From Bullera alba (Eukaryota > Basidiomycota > Tremellomycetes > Tremellales > Bulleraceae): a DNA stretch of 64,000 nucleotides. The stretch covers positions 3,807,198 through 3,871,197 of the forward strand of contig BCIX01000001.1 in assembly GCA_001600095.1 (NCBI GenBank). The letters are read 5' to 3'. A model generated the notes under the pieces. The model was not told where the DNA came from and ran no database searches. It worked only from the letters and a program-made list of their open reading frames with translations. Shown in pieces: positions 10,033 to 22,131 of this stretch. A program made the position numbers and the translations under genes. Each line of letters begins with the position of its first letter. The first letter of the stretch is position 1.

Positions 10033-11556
10033 ATGAGCAGCACCATCGTCACACCAGAAGGCTTTGACAAAGCTTCTTTCGGAGATGTGAGTTGAGAGCA
10101 CCTGGTCTCTGCGAACACAGTTGACATTAGTGCCAGGTCATCCGTCTTGGAGCGCCCTCCGGCCCCAGCCTTACGTTTGTCGAGAAGGGGCTACATGTCA
10201 CCTCGATCGCCTTCAAGGACAAGAACGGTCAAGAGCATGATATCATCGTCGGTAGTGATGACCCTTCCCATTACGTAGATGAGAAGAAGGTAAGTTGAGC
10301 CTGATGATCCTCCGCTGACTTGTAGTACCGACACTGCTTGGTTGGACGGTACTGTAATAGACTACCCTCGGACACACCCATTCAAGTCGGCAACCAAACA
10401 ATCACTCTTCCGTCCCATCCGGCTCCTGGTCAGTCCCTTCACGGCGGTCCTGGCCCGAACGCCTGGGACGACAAGGTCTTGAATCGGGTCAAGCTAGACG
10501 AAGTCAAGCTATTCAGCCCCACGGAGATCGAGTACCTCAAAGAGATGGAGAAGGCGAGCTCAGCCGGCGTATGGACTCTCACCTCTCCTGATGGCGAGAA
10601 CGGTCATGCCGGAACAGTCTTATGTGAAGTCGCCTTCGTCGTTGTTGAGACACCAGATGAGATCGGCCAAGTCATCGCCGTTTACAGGGCCAAGCTTCTT
10701 GACGGTGAGGCGACGGCGCTCAACCTGACCCAACATTGGGGCTTCAACCTAGGCGCCTCTGCGACGTCCAAAGGCAAGCCGACTCCGGCATCCAAAATCG
10801 GAATCTCCGACCACCATCTCAAGCTCAAGACCAAAAGCATTCTCAACCTCGACGCCAAGGACTCCCTACCAACCGGCACCGTCTTGCCTCTTTCCTCTGT
10901 CGACGAGAAGAACTTTGGTGGAGAAGGCAAAACGATTGGACATGCAGGCAAGGGATACCCAAGCCCTTCCACGACTGAGAACAAGATGGGTCAAGGCTTC
11001 CCCGGAGAAGGATATGACGACTTCTGGGTGTTTGATCGGGCCGGCAGGACGGACATTGCGGTCCCGGAGGAGTCTCTATCGACCTTGAACGTCTTCAAGG
11101 ACATTGAGAAGGAGTGAGTCATCCCACAGGATTTGATATTGTGCTTATTGTTGGCTGCTAAGCTCGGACACACTGGCCACACTCTCCTCTCCCGAGTCCG
11201 GCGTCAGCATTTCTTTCACCTCTAACCAGCCCGGTCTCCAGGCATGGTCTGGAGCAGGAGCGTTCGATGGATCTGATGCCAGAAAAGCTCTGCACGGCGG
11301 TAAATCCGTCCGAGGCCAAGGAGACGGATACGTCAGCGAGGCTGTTCCTATTTTGGCCATGGAGTTCCATGCTAGTGAGTCATCAGACAAATTGCCGGCG
11401 CTGATATGTTAGTCTACGGAGGCTGGATGCACCCGGAGCTGCAGAAACTTGGCTGGGACACGATTCTCAAGAAAGGCGAGGTCTACAACAATTGTGAGTG
11501 GCGATGTATCCGAGCTTAGCTGATCTGTAGGGGTCAGAATGTCGATTCAGGCCTAA
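10033..11556 (+). CDS. Aldose 1-epimerase (galactose mutarotase) family protein, 437 aa
   Basis: Likely interconverts alpha and beta anomers of aldoses such as glucose or galactose in the cytosol; no signal peptide is present. Six exons join in frame (10033-10086, 10137-10289, 10326-11113, 11163-11374, 11413-11493, 11531-11556), 438 codons including the stop. Family marks are an early VGRYCNR segment, SLHGGPGPNAWDD (substrate histidine), NLTQHWGFNLG matching the usual N.T.H.YFNL, and a late TSNQPGLQAWSG strand with a product-side MEFHA. It is longer than bacterial GalM (about 340 aa) because of loops near residues 240-310. Substrate specificity cannot be read from sequence. It converges on the gene at 11726. 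Confidence 0.85.
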
Positions 11557-11725
11557 CAAGAGGGCGACTTGGGCATCAGGCGTACTCTGTGAGATTCATG
11601 AACTACAAATCACATGCATGTCATCACGGTGGCGGGAACAAGAGGGACGAGGAGCATGCTTACATCACTGAAGACAGTCACACCCCGCAAATCCACATCT
11701 GATTCTTGACCTTTCTCGACAGGAG

Positions 11726-12595
11726 CTAAATATCCCGTTCACTGGGGGGAGCCAGATATTCCTTCTCTGCCTCGAGACCCGTTCGCGACCAGCTCATCTC
11801 CTCCAACCTCTTTTTCATGTGGCTCACAACCGTCGAATCCGCCTCCTTACCTACAGCCCCAATCATCATCCCAATCTGATCATTGATGTCTTTGAGCTCC
11901 TCCGCAAGCTCCTCCGGCGCTCGATATTGCCTGGAAAGCTTAAATGCTGCCAATTGCATCAAGTCCGAGGGTCGCAAGTCGTTGTCACTGATGGCGGAAG
12001 CGGCCCCTAGCCATGAGTGCATTGTGCGCCTTGCAATGGACTCGCATTGCGCCTTCTTGGCCTCAGAAGCGGAGCTGGCGTATTGAGCGCTGAGGTTGGT
12101 GTAGTCTCGTTGGAAGCGTTCGATCTCGGACTTGATGGCGTCCTTGGAGCGAAAGGCCGAACTGAGTTTGCTGGAGCTCATTTGGGATTCGCCACTGTTT
12201 TCATCGCCATTGAGGCTCAACCCAGCCAGCTCAGCCGCTAAAGCGGTGTCCGAAGGCGGGGAAGCGGCGGTGTAGTCGATGCTATCCGCTGAGCTGGCAA
12301 CTACTGAGGGAAAGTAGGAATCGGTCGGGGAGAGCGGAGCTGGGTCTGGACTCGTCGAGAGGCAGGTCGAGGACGCTGGGGTGAAGACAGGTGTCCGAGC
12401 CTCTGGGGTGAACATAGGTGTCTGAGCCTCTATAGAGCTTGGGGTACTGATCGACCATGAAGGTGTTCGTGAGGGAGTGGCTGAGGCATGTTGGTTTGGG
12501 CCGGAGGACGTCTTGCTCAAGGAGGGTTCGCAGGAGAAGGGTAGTTCAGCCGATGATAACGATGATTTAGACGACATGGTATCATCAGTGGTCAT
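11726..12595 (-). CDS. Uncharacterised intronless protein, Ser/Thr/Pro-rich with helical C-terminus (289 aa)
   Basis: One uninterrupted frame from an ATG at 12595, unusual here because most neighbours have introns. Residues 1-130 are very rich in Ser, Thr and Pro, with an internal duplication (AQTPMFTPEA, ARTPVFTPAS). Residues 140-289 are predicted helical, charged and leucine-spaced (SEIERFQRDYTNLSAQYASS..., EELAEELKDINDQIGMM), ending in PPSERDI. It resembles a small adaptor with a coiled coil; no known domain recognised. Convergent with the epimerase gene, 169 bases between stops. Confidence 0.7.
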   Translation of the reverse strand: MTTDDTMSSKSSLSSAELPFSCEPSLSKTSSGPNQHASATPSRTPSWSISTPSSIEAQTPMFTPEARTPVFTPASSTCLSTSPDPAPLSPTDSYFPSVVASSADSIDYTAASPPSDTALAAELAGLSLNGDENSGESQMSSSKLSSAFRSKDAIKSEIERFQRDYTNLSAQYASSASEAKKAQCESIARRTMHSWLGAASAISDNDLRPSDLMQLAAFKLSRQYRAPEELAEELKDINDQIGMMIGAVGKEADSTVVSHMKKRLEEMSWSRTGLEAEKEYLAPPSERDI

Positions 12596-12884
12596 TGTTA
12601 GTACCAGTAACTAGATGATGTCAATCAACATGTCCGAGGGGACGAGTAGCTCAACACAGACTGTACTGCTGTTGCAGCACCGTTGGATCCCCGTCTCGAA
12701 AGGAAGGCGAGGTCAAAGGATCCATGTGTATCGCTACGTCGTAATCATAGGGTATCTGAGTGAGTGGGACAACGACCTTAGCCAGCCTGTAGTGTAGATA
12801 TACGGTCGGGAATGCATGACCAAATCTGATAGCCAACCGGCAGCCCCAGGAGTACGCAAAACACTGGCGGCGGATAGTCGGACC

Positions 12885-13406
12885 CTATTCTCCCGCTCTG
12901 TCCTTCCATTGAGTGGTAAATCGGCCGTCAGTCTCTACAACTGTATCAACTGCAGAGTGTTCACGCAGGATGTGCGTCAGCATGGCGTTGAGGTGTGGCA
13001 GATTGGATGCTTGCGTCGGACTTTTTCCATTGCCTTGTCTTGATCTTTCGTACGCTTTTTCCTCCTCCTTGTTCCGGAGTCTGGATCGGGATCTGGTGGG
13101 ATGGGCAGTCCGCGTTGTTCGACTGGTCTCCAATCGGATCCGATTAAAATCCGAGGGAGGCGAGTTGACCGCGGGATCAGTGGTTTCCTTTGCCAGAAAG
13201 AAGGAGCTGACCCATGATGCAAGGTCAAAGACGGATCCCAAGGTTTTAGCCCCTACATCTCTGGAGAGATTAGCCCACGAGCGAGGACGAGCACTACTGA
13301 CGGCGATGGTGATAGGCGAGAGGGGTATATGTGGTTGAAGATCAGCGTCACTAGTGGTGACCTCCGATTGTCTGTGGGCGTCCTGTGCAGTTGATACACT
13401 ATCCAT
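12885..13406 (-). CDS. Uncharacterised small protein (173 aa)
   Basis: A single open frame from an ATG at 13406. The N-terminus is polar (MDSVSTAQDAHRQSEVTTSD), followed by SPITIAVSSARPRSWANLSR, a short hydrophobic segment (LASWVSSFFLAK) too weak to call a membrane span, and a basic region with RSRSRLRNKEEEKAYERSRQ. The C-terminal part looks amphipathic. No family recognised; the composition fits coding sequence better than the antisense frames, but a missing intron or a shorter product is possible. Confidence 0.5.
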   Translation of the reverse strand: MDSVSTAQDAHRQSEVTTSDADLQPHIPLSPITIAVSSARPRSWANLSRDVGAKTLGSVFDLASWVSSFFLAKETTDPAVNSPPSDFNRIRLETSRTTRTAHPTRSRSRLRNKEEEKAYERSRQGNGKSPTQASNLPHLNAMLTHILREHSAVDTVVETDGRFTTQWKDRAGE

Positions 13407-14351
13407 GTTCGAATATTGTTTGAGAGGGCGAGCACGGTTGCGTGATATGTAGAGAGAGGGATGGCGAAGTGGGAAGAGAACGCCGGGGAATCTGCTTTAT
13501 AAGTCTCCCTTGCCCGGGCAGATGGAGGCTTTCGCAGTCTGCTTGTGCTTCACCTATCCTTTCATCACCGCCCAGTCCCCGAGTCAGCGTCAGACATCGG
13601 TGTGTGAGATCGCTCTCCCTTGCCTGCGATGTGTGACAAGTAATTTGCGACGCTATACTGGGCAGCCCGGATCGTTTCGTCCACACAAATGGCCGTAATC
13701 AACGGAGCTCCGGATCTGCTTGGTATGTTCACCACGAAACGGCTTTGGAGTGTTTGAGACCATGGCGAATACAGACAGGAACCCTGGCCCGCATGCCCAG
13801 GCCTAATGTTAACCTGGGGAAGTGTCATTTCGCGAATGTCTGAAGGCCTGAAGGCCTGCCGGTGCCATGCGTCGAAATGCCAAATGGCAATTGGGGGTTT
13901 ATCCAGGTGTTTATTCGCTGAGTGTGTTGCGATCATCTGGTCAAAATTGATCCTTACGCCAAGTGATGGGTCAGGAGACCACTGAGCTGAGCCTTGTCGT
14001 ACCCACAAGCAGTTGATGCGAAGGGGCGAGTGTCATGTTGGGTGCAGTCCAGATATGCAGCAACTGCCAAAAGGGCAAAAAGCTAGGAGAGAGAAGGTCC
14101 GTCGCTGAACAAGTCGCTGAATGATCGGGCACCGATCGCGAGAGCTCGGGACGTTGGGTATTCGTAGCTATCGTGGGAATGCTGAGTGTGGTCATTCCGC
14201 CGGTTGGCCGAGCCTCCGATGATTGTGGTCGAGGAGGCCCCAGTACCCAGTGCCCTGTGACCTACCATGACTTCCTTCACCTCGTTGCCTCTGAGTTACA
14301 TATCTCTGCTTCTATCCCATGATCTAGATCAATTTCAAGAGTTTCGGCATC
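13407..14351. promoter_or_regulatory. Divergent intergenic region upstream of MSH5
   Basis: About 945 bases with several overlapping but unconvincing frames. CTGAAGGC is duplicated at a 9-base step near 13840-13858. No TATA or named regulatory site identified. Confidence 0.45.
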
Positions 14352-17300
14352 ATGGCTGGTAACATCGCCAGGAAGCGATCGTCCTCAGAATCCGGATCCG
14401 TGGCCTCTCACACCGTCCGTTTTGCCGCTCACCACCAAGAACGCAGGTTCCACCCTCATAAACGCATCAAGCCTCAAGCACATCAAGATGACAACTCGGA
14501 CAGCGCCACGGATGAAGATTCAGAGGACGAACAAAGTCTACAAGCAGCACCCGTCGCCAGGCGAAGGGCACCAGAAGGCGCGGAAGAGGCTGATCAGCAG
14601 GAGGAGAACAAGGAAGTTGTGAGTTATAAGAAGGTAAGTGATACAAGGAGCACATATTCGAGAGCCCATGTCAGGAGCTGGCTACTGATAATGCTCAAGA
14701 TACTAGCTCTCTATGGACCCAATGGCGCGAATCTGGCGGCGGCATACTATGACCGCCCGACTCGCAAACTACATGTGCTGGAAGATACGAAGGACACGCC
14801 CGAGTGGGACTTGGCGGTACTAGGTGCGTGCTCATACGAAAGTCATAGGCACCCTCGCAAGAGATACTCACCCTTTCCAACCATCCCTTCAGTGATGGAG
14901 CAATACGACCCAGATCTCATCATCATCAGTACCCAAATCGAAGGCGAGCTCCTCGCGCGAATCCAGGAATACTGTCAGTGTCCAGAATTGTACTCCTTGT
15001 CGCGATGTTGACCCGTCTCCTAGGTCAAGAATACCAAGCGGTGTTCCAATCCCAAGACAAAGCTCTATTTTCGTCTCACACCGCAATAGCTGAACTAGGC
15101 GAGACTGACTTGGCCCGACATTCCCACACACACGACCGCCATGATCCAGATCGATCCTCATCTGGATCTCCGATGGGCTCCGCCATTGCCCAACACCGTC
15201 GACACGAGGCCTATGCCTATGATCACGACGGAGACAATTTCGGTGGAATGGGAAAGGCGAAAATGAGCATGGTGAAGATGGGCTCCTGGATCAACGTCAC
15301 CTGTCGCGCTGCGGTAAGCACTTTGAGCCTACACATCTTGCCATCAACGCTGAGATTGCTTTTCATGGTCAGCTCGCAGTCGTCGGGGGCTTGCTAAGCT
15401 ACCTTTCAGCTCAACGTCAAGCCGATGCCGTCGTAAGACCAATGGAAGTGATTGCAATCGAGAGCATGAAGCTGTAAGTTGACCCAGAAACGAGATGAGG
15501 CAAGATGTGGTAGCTCATTCCAATCAGTGACTCGCACATGCTCATCAACCAAGATGCACTCCTGTAGGCCATACACTAGCCAGGGGTAAGGCTGATCCAT
15601 GTCCAGGTCACTTTCGATTCTACAAGAAGAGCCTGCTGGCTCTGGTCGCTCTGATGACAAGACCTCACTGTACCGTAAGCCCATCCTATGCCTGTCTGTG
15701 TCTTGGGCTCATCATGTCGCCAGACTTGCTTCAGACTGCGGTGACTGCATCTGGGCGTCATCTGCTCAAGACATGGTTACTGCGCCCGCTCACCAATCTC
15801 GGCGATCTGCAAGCAAGGCATAATATGGTTCACGCGTTTTCAAGCCCGGAAAACAGTCAAATGTCCGTCAGATTGCTCAAGCTACTGAAGAAGATCAAGA
15901 ACATACCACTGCACGTCAAGCGTATCAGAAGAGGCCGCGGCGGACGCAGGGAATGGATCGCACTGGTCGATGTGAGTGTTGTGAAGCCATCCTCTAGACA
16001 TGGCTGATATGGTTTACAAGGCTATCAGAGCTGCCAACGACATACGCGACTCATTGATGTGTATGCCTGAAGCTCACCAATTGGATATCTGCCTGAATGT
16101 GAGTGTTTGGGAAGACACTCGCTGATGCGCAGTTACGTGATATGCCTGTCGAGCGTGTATCCGAGTTTCACGATCGTGCCGTGACGGTAGTAAGTCCCAC
16201 CCTAGCTACGAGGACCTGGCTCATCCGCATTGTAGACCGATTTCGACGAGTCGAAGAGGGAAGATCGAATGTCTGTTAAAGCTGGTGTGGACGAGGAGTT
16301 AGACCGTTTGCGTCAAACCTCCGCCGGTAAGTCTGTTCAGCTGGGCCGGCCGAGTAGCTCTGACACACGATAGGTCTGCACAAAGTCCTGGTGAGCTGTC
16401 TCATCCTGAGCGGAATGAACGGAAGATGACCTGGCTCAGGACACAGCCAGGAGAGTTGTCCGAAAGAGGCTCGGCAATCGATGGGATTACGACTTGAACG
16501 TCGTATACCTCCCTCAGATCGGGTTCCTAGTTGCCATCAGCGAGTTTCAGGAGATTGAAACCCCGCCTCATTGGGAACTCAAGGTAAGATCAGCCTTTGT
16601 AGGTTCAGGAAGTCGCTGAAAACTCTTCCAGTTTTCAACAGACGACGTGGTATACTATACGACAGACGAGACATCTCGACTTGATGAAATGTATGGGGAT
16701 ATTGCCATCTACATAGAGTGTGAGTGTGCAAGTCGTTTAACGCGCTCACGTTCTGTAGCACGAGAAGGGGACATTATACAGGAGCTAGTTGAAGACGTCC
16801 AGGAGATCGAGCTAGAGATCCTGCAGTGGATGGACGCGAACTCCGAGCTGGACTGGTGAGCTGTCTTCATGTAGCGCCCGAGCTCAATTCCCTTTCCAGC
16901 ATACTTGCCCTGGCCAGACTCACCTCATCTTTCAACCTCGTCCGTCCGAAGATGGTAGAGGAGCCTGTACTCGAGATTCGTCAAGGCCGCCACATCCTAC
17001 AGGAGAGATGGGTCGATCACTATATCCGCAACGACACGATGATGTGCGGTGGATCAGACAGCGATCAACATCATAGTATGGTGAGAATCATGACGCGTTT
17101 GCTTGGCTGCTACTTGGCTCACGCTCGTCTCAGATGATCGTCACTGGGGCGAATGGATCTGGCAAATCGGCCTATGGGAAGCAAGTCGCTCTTATCGTGT
17201 ACATGGCCCAAATCGGTTGTTTCGTTCCAGCAGAGAGCGCTACAATCGGCATCGTGGACAAGAGTAAGTTGTAAGCCATTATTGACACCGGTACTGCTGA

Positions 17301-18355
17301 CTGACTCATGGGTTTAGTATATACCAGGATGCAGACTCGAGAGTCAGTATCGAAGGCTGCCTCGGCCTTCATGATCGACTTGTCCCAAGTATCACTGGCA
17401 CTCAGGGGCGCTACACCTCGATCGCTTATCATCCTGGACGAATTTGGCAAGGGTGAGTCTGGGCATAAGATGAACAGGTTTAGCCAAGTCTTGACACAGT
17501 GTTAGGCACCGCGCCAACCGACGGAGCAGGGCTGCTCGCAGGTGTCATCGAAGATCTGCTTAATGGCCCTTGCCCTCGAACTATCGTGCTCACGCACTTT
17601 CAGTAAGCTACCATACCCATGTGTAACGGAGCGATAGCTTACCGTGACACCATAGTGAACTGTTCACCGAGCAATTTGTGGACGACTCTCTCCCTATCCT
17701 CTTCTGTCACATGAAGACCGAGATCTTCGAAGGAAGCAAGAACCCTACTTTCCTCTTCAGGTACGCTAACTTGCATCCTTTCCCGTCTCGCTTACTGACG
17801 AATTAACTAGCCTCGAACCGGGGAAGAGCTTGACTAGTTTCGCGGGAGAATGCGCGCTCGCTCATGGGATCCCGGCGCCAATTGTCGAGAGAGGCCATGA
17901 AGTCAGGTAGGTCGTTGCTTCATTCACTCGCACTATGCGCTATGGCTAAATAGCACTTGATGTGTAGCGCCCTACTTGCCCGATATGAGCTGTCTCGATT
18001 ATGGGACGCCGAGCTGGACGAACAGGATATCGAGAACCTAGCGCAGGCTGAGGATCTGGCTCGACAATTCCTCTCTTGGGATATCGACGAGGAGAGGACT
18101 GATATCATGGACATACTGAAAGCCATGCTGGAGGTTGAAGAGGAGGATCCGACTGACGACAATGGTCAAGATACACAGCAAGATCACAAGATCGTCAAAC
18201 ATGAGCAAGATCAATACACGGATAACGATACCTGGGAGCGAGAGCAATATGAGAATCACCAAGGACATTTCGATTCCGAAGACGAATTCCCAGAAACGCC
18301 ACGACCCGATATGGTTCCTCACCGCCGTGTCGTCATGATCAAACAAGAGCAGTGA
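14352..18355 (+). CDS. MSH5: MutS homolog MSH5 (meiotic recombination)
   Basis: Msh5 pairs with Msh4 as a clamp that stabilises Holliday junctions and promotes meiotic crossovers; it does not repair mismatches. The gene has many short introns. The first exon carries a Lys/Arg- and acid-rich leader ending VSYKK; after the intron the core starts [20 protein letters not shown]. Later come [15 protein letters not shown] (the MutS lever/connector region) and the ATPase: Walker [15 protein letters not shown] at about 17143-17185, then [19 protein letters not shown], signature [20 protein letters not shown], Walker [13 protein letters not shown] and switch histidine IVLTHF. The ATPase looks intact. 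The C-terminus carries an acidic Asp/Gln/His-rich tail of about 80 residues. It converges on the CorA gene, 241 bases between stops. Confidence 0.92.
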
Positions 18356-18596
18356 ACGATTCCCGTCACACCCTCCACAAGACCACCTTGTCCATATTTC
18401 CAGTTAAGATCGGGGCATCAAGATCGGACTGATAGCAGTAGATGAGCTACCTAAACGGGGACGACGAGACTGTGCCGATCCCCATGAATGCTCGAGTGTC
18501 GTATTGTACTATGCGGCTCGTTCAACTCATGCATGTGATATCATACGCATCTCCTGCAATCGCCAGTATGTGCTCTTGGGGCAGCTTGTGCATGAG

Positions 18597-21571
18597 CTAG
18601 CTGTGCTTGCTCTTACTCCTATTCCTGGAGAAGCTCCTGCTCCCAATCATCCGAGTTCGTTTCCACCGGGCAATCCTTCTCAAAAGGGTCTCAATACCCG
18701 CTCGGAGATACGAAAAGGAGAAGATGACAAAGAAGGAGACTGTGCAGGGTGCCGCTACTTTCCAGAAGTAGCTGACCGGCCCTCTGATCTCGTTGAAATC
18801 GTCAAAGTTCTACATCGAAGGTCAGTACGAGCTGGCATGTTCGCAAGCCGCTTGGCTCACCATTCCGAAGTATGAAGCCTAGAGGTCGCAGAAGACGGGT
18901 CAATAACAAGTCCAGTCACAGGTGAAGTCATTTCTTTTCGAAGGCTCACAATGAATGTCAAAGCTGAGGCAGCCGGTTAGCAATCGGTTCATCAGGGTCA
19001 TGGGATGCTTTACTTACGCAAGAAGACTACCGTTACAATACTCAATCTCTCCATCGAAGCGTTCGTCTGGAAGGACAAGACGTTCTGGTTCCGACAAATC
19101 AGTCTCAGCTCTGCGAAGAGAGATGGCATGTGTGAAACTCACAAATACGTAATCTGTGAGGTGGTCACAAGTGGCCACGAATTGATCCATGGAGGATACT
19201 ATGATCTCGAGATGATCCAGCACATCCCCGATGTACACCTTTGTCAAGGGTGTGAAAAAGCCGACATTGCTGCTGGATCCCTGCAATGACGCTTGCCCCA
19301 ACGTACTTGGCGTCGGCGTCGCTGTACCAGCATTGGAGCCATTGGGATCGAGGTAAGATCTCAGGCGGGCCGTGTCCAAGTTGGGAGTCTGAGCACCTCG
19401 GGCAGGAGTCATTGACCCGTGGTCCCGATGGTGATCTTGTCCCGGTCCAGGCAGGCTATTACGGTTTGGAGCACCTTGCAGAGTATTGAGGGCGAGCCAA
19501 TGCGCGTCCTGCTGGGATCCGGCACCGTGACCCGAGGGACCATTGGCAACTGCGGACGCGGCGGCTGATCGCTGTAAATCCTGATCTCGAATGATGTAGG
19601 CGACATGTAGCAGAGGGGTCAGGGATCGTCGCAACCTGATGAGCTGCGATGACAAGACGTGCAGCTGTCTGACGGTTTCCATCTGAAAAAAAAGTCAGTA
19701 CAAAGAATGCAAGTCGTCCGCAGTGGTACCCACGGATGGGTCGACCAGCACCGATCCTTCCAGCTTCAAGATCTCTGTTTCGAAGGCTTGTGATATCTGG
19801 AGTTGAGGACGTCAGCCGAGATAGCAAGTACCCTTGGGCGCGTACTTCGATAGCCAAGTCGACGGCTGAGAGTGCGGGTCAGTAAGGTAAAGTAAGGTCT
19901 GCATTGCAGGTACTTACAAACATCAAGCAAAGCTTGAGTGAGCATGCTGACATCTCCGGATCGCCTCAAAAGACTGTGCTCGTCCTCGAGTCTTGCGTAG
20001 ATTGGCGCCAGTACCTCTCGAATTGGTCGTTTAGACATTGTAATCAAGGTGCCTGCCGCCCAGCGACAGTCAGTCCCGATACCGATTATGGATATTCTGG
20101 TCAGGCTCACCGTCCCTGGTCATGAAAGCCGAGATGATAGATCGCCTGATGGGTATCATGTACTTTGCCGACAACTCGTCCACCGCCATTCGATGTGCAG
20201 CTTTCGAGTAAGGAGACCTGTTGCCGAGCTTGGATGGGGCGATACTCGGCTCGAAAACACCTTCCACTCCTTCAGGCAGTCTCATCATCTTCTTGGTGCC
20301 TTCCATCGTGCCGGCGAGTCTCCCGGCGGCTCCGCTCGATTGCTTGACGTGATCGGCGTGTCGCGTTCCACTGGTTATGCCCTCGATGTGACCAGCGGCG
20401 ATCTCCTCTGCAGCGTCCGCCACCAGTGCGCCATCTGCAGGGTGCATGTGCTGGACAAGGATCTGGAGGTAAAGGTGATCCCGGTAAAAGTCCATCTTTG
20501 ACCGAGGCGAATTTGTAGCTCGCAAGGCATCCTCGACGGACAAGGGGTGGAGGCTGATACGACCGACTTAGCAAAGTAATATTATCCCCTGTGCCGCCTA
20601 GTCACTTACCCGTACTGCAGCGTCAAAGTCTTGATGACCTGCCAGTTCAGCCCATTCACGTGCACTGAGAGGACGTAAGCAACAATCCAGTAGTTTCAGC
20701 TTGTTGCTCACTCCACCTGACACCCCTTGGCTTGCCATTCTCATCTTTCTGCCTCACTCCGTGATCAGAGTCTAGCCATTCGCGTAGCCTATCTCCATCA
20801 AAGTCTGCTCGTACGTCGGCGTCTTCTGGGTTTGACGAGTAGTCAATCACCTTGATTACATCTGGTCAGACTTGGAGCCAAACGTGTTGAGGGCTAGACC
20901 TGCTCACCGAGATCGTGGTCCTCCCTTTTAAATGGGAATACGCCTCTTCGTCCCTCTTGCTCCTGACATCTACACCAGGTTCATCTCCAGTGGCTCCTCC
21001 TGCCACCTGATAGTTTCCGGACAGCCATTGATATCGACCTGGGGCTTTGTGTCCATGGTGCATGTGTTCCAAGTTGGCATTTGTGCTGGTCGACGAGATG
21101 GCCGATTCGTTGGAAACCGCTCGTTTCAAGAATGGTCTTGTCGAGTTGACTGATGTTCCGTTCGTGTGAGCAGTATTGGCTTCTAGGTCGTCTGGATTAG
21201 GTGGACCATGTAGCTCTCCACCCTCTGAGCTGCCACCGGCGGGTCCAACGGGCTCGGTACCTTTAGCATTGTTCTGAGGCGAGGTTGACAGGTTGGACGT
21301 GGAGGTGTGAGTGGTGAACCGGTGTGCGGCAGAGACAGCAAGGGCTCGAGAGTGGAAAGAGTCTGTGAAGATATCCAGGCATCAGGACGATTCTTTTGTC
21401 CACTGTAGTGGCTCACTTACTGGCGCTAGATTGTGAGTTGCGAAGGTTCGGTCGAGCGGGGTCAAGCGTGCTTTTGGATTGCACGGTCATATTGCGGTGC
21501 AAGCTTCGTCTGTGGATGGCGTTGGTGAGCGTTCGCGAAGGGACCAAGAGTCTGACAACGGGCAGAGTCAT
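18597..21571 (-). CDS. CorA-family Mg2+ channel/transporter
   Basis: CorA proteins are pentameric membrane channels for Mg2+. The gene has about ten exons. The frame runs from a basic leader (MTLPVVRLLVPSRTLTNAI, then a Ser/Thr-rich stretch to about 21120) into the funnel domain: KPRGVRW / MHVNGLNWQVIKTLTLQYG / LHPLSVEDALR / KMDFYRDHLYLQIL. A long stalk helix follows (IYARLEDEHSLLRR, HVLSSQLIRLRRSLTPLLHV). The membrane part begins NVLSFQTNASMERLSIVTVV and contains LTFIASYFGM|NFDDF, with the diagnostic GMN motif split by an intron at 18830-18870. The second membrane helix is CTVSFFVIFSFSYLRAG, and the tail is Arg/Ser/Lys-rich. The positively charged leader could be a mitochondrial presequence, though LHPL and the insertions fit plasma-membrane/vacuolar CorA better than Mrs2. 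Confidence 0.9.
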
Positions 21572-22131
21572 CCAGTCATAGCAGAAGGAGATTCTTGGAA
21601 GACCTGAAAAGAACGACAATTCAATGGTATGGGATCATGCATCATGTGCTCAAGATCTGAAATAGAACTGACTGACTGCTGGAATCGCTGCCCTGACGTC
21701 AGCCGAACTCTGTCTCTGACAATCAAATCGAGGCCATCTGAAGATCTTAAGCCCGTCCTTGAGCAGCATACTGAACAACAGTGCAGCAAGGCAGGCCAAC
21801 ACAGTACACATGCGCATACGACACTCCGAGCGCTCTTTTTCAGGAACGTTGCTTCAATTTACGAATGAGCCGCTCTGTACCTTGTGATTCATTCTTTTCT
21901 GCAACGCGGAAATGGCTGGCATGACTCTCCTACACATGCATCGCAACGCAACATCTACTCTCCGTTCTTCCTCGATTTGCCCTGTTAATACCGAGCCAGG
22001 AGCAGAGCGCAGCAGAGGTGCAGGTGGCAGGATGGGGCGAAAGGCAGTCGATGTAAAAGCGACAGGTGGGGATGATATGGTCGAGGAGGATAAAAGGTCG
22101 AAGAAGAACGAAAGGTCAGCTGACATTCACT
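21572..22131. other. Intergenic, about 560 bases
   Basis: Upstream of the CorA start and downstream of the COX7a-like gene. A pyrimidine run ending TTTTCAG on the minus strand just upstream of the CorA ATG (about 21606) could be a 5'-UTR intron acceptor. No gene supported. Confidence 0.4.

Noticed and set aside
13565..14008. 147-codon minus-strand frame upstream of MSH5
   Set aside because: No ATG start, mixed composition with many Trp/Cys/His, no motif; treated as non-coding.
18504..18875. 123-codon plus-strand frame downstream of MSH5
   Set aside because: Antisense to the last exons of the CorA gene, which carry recognisable membrane helices and the GMN motif.
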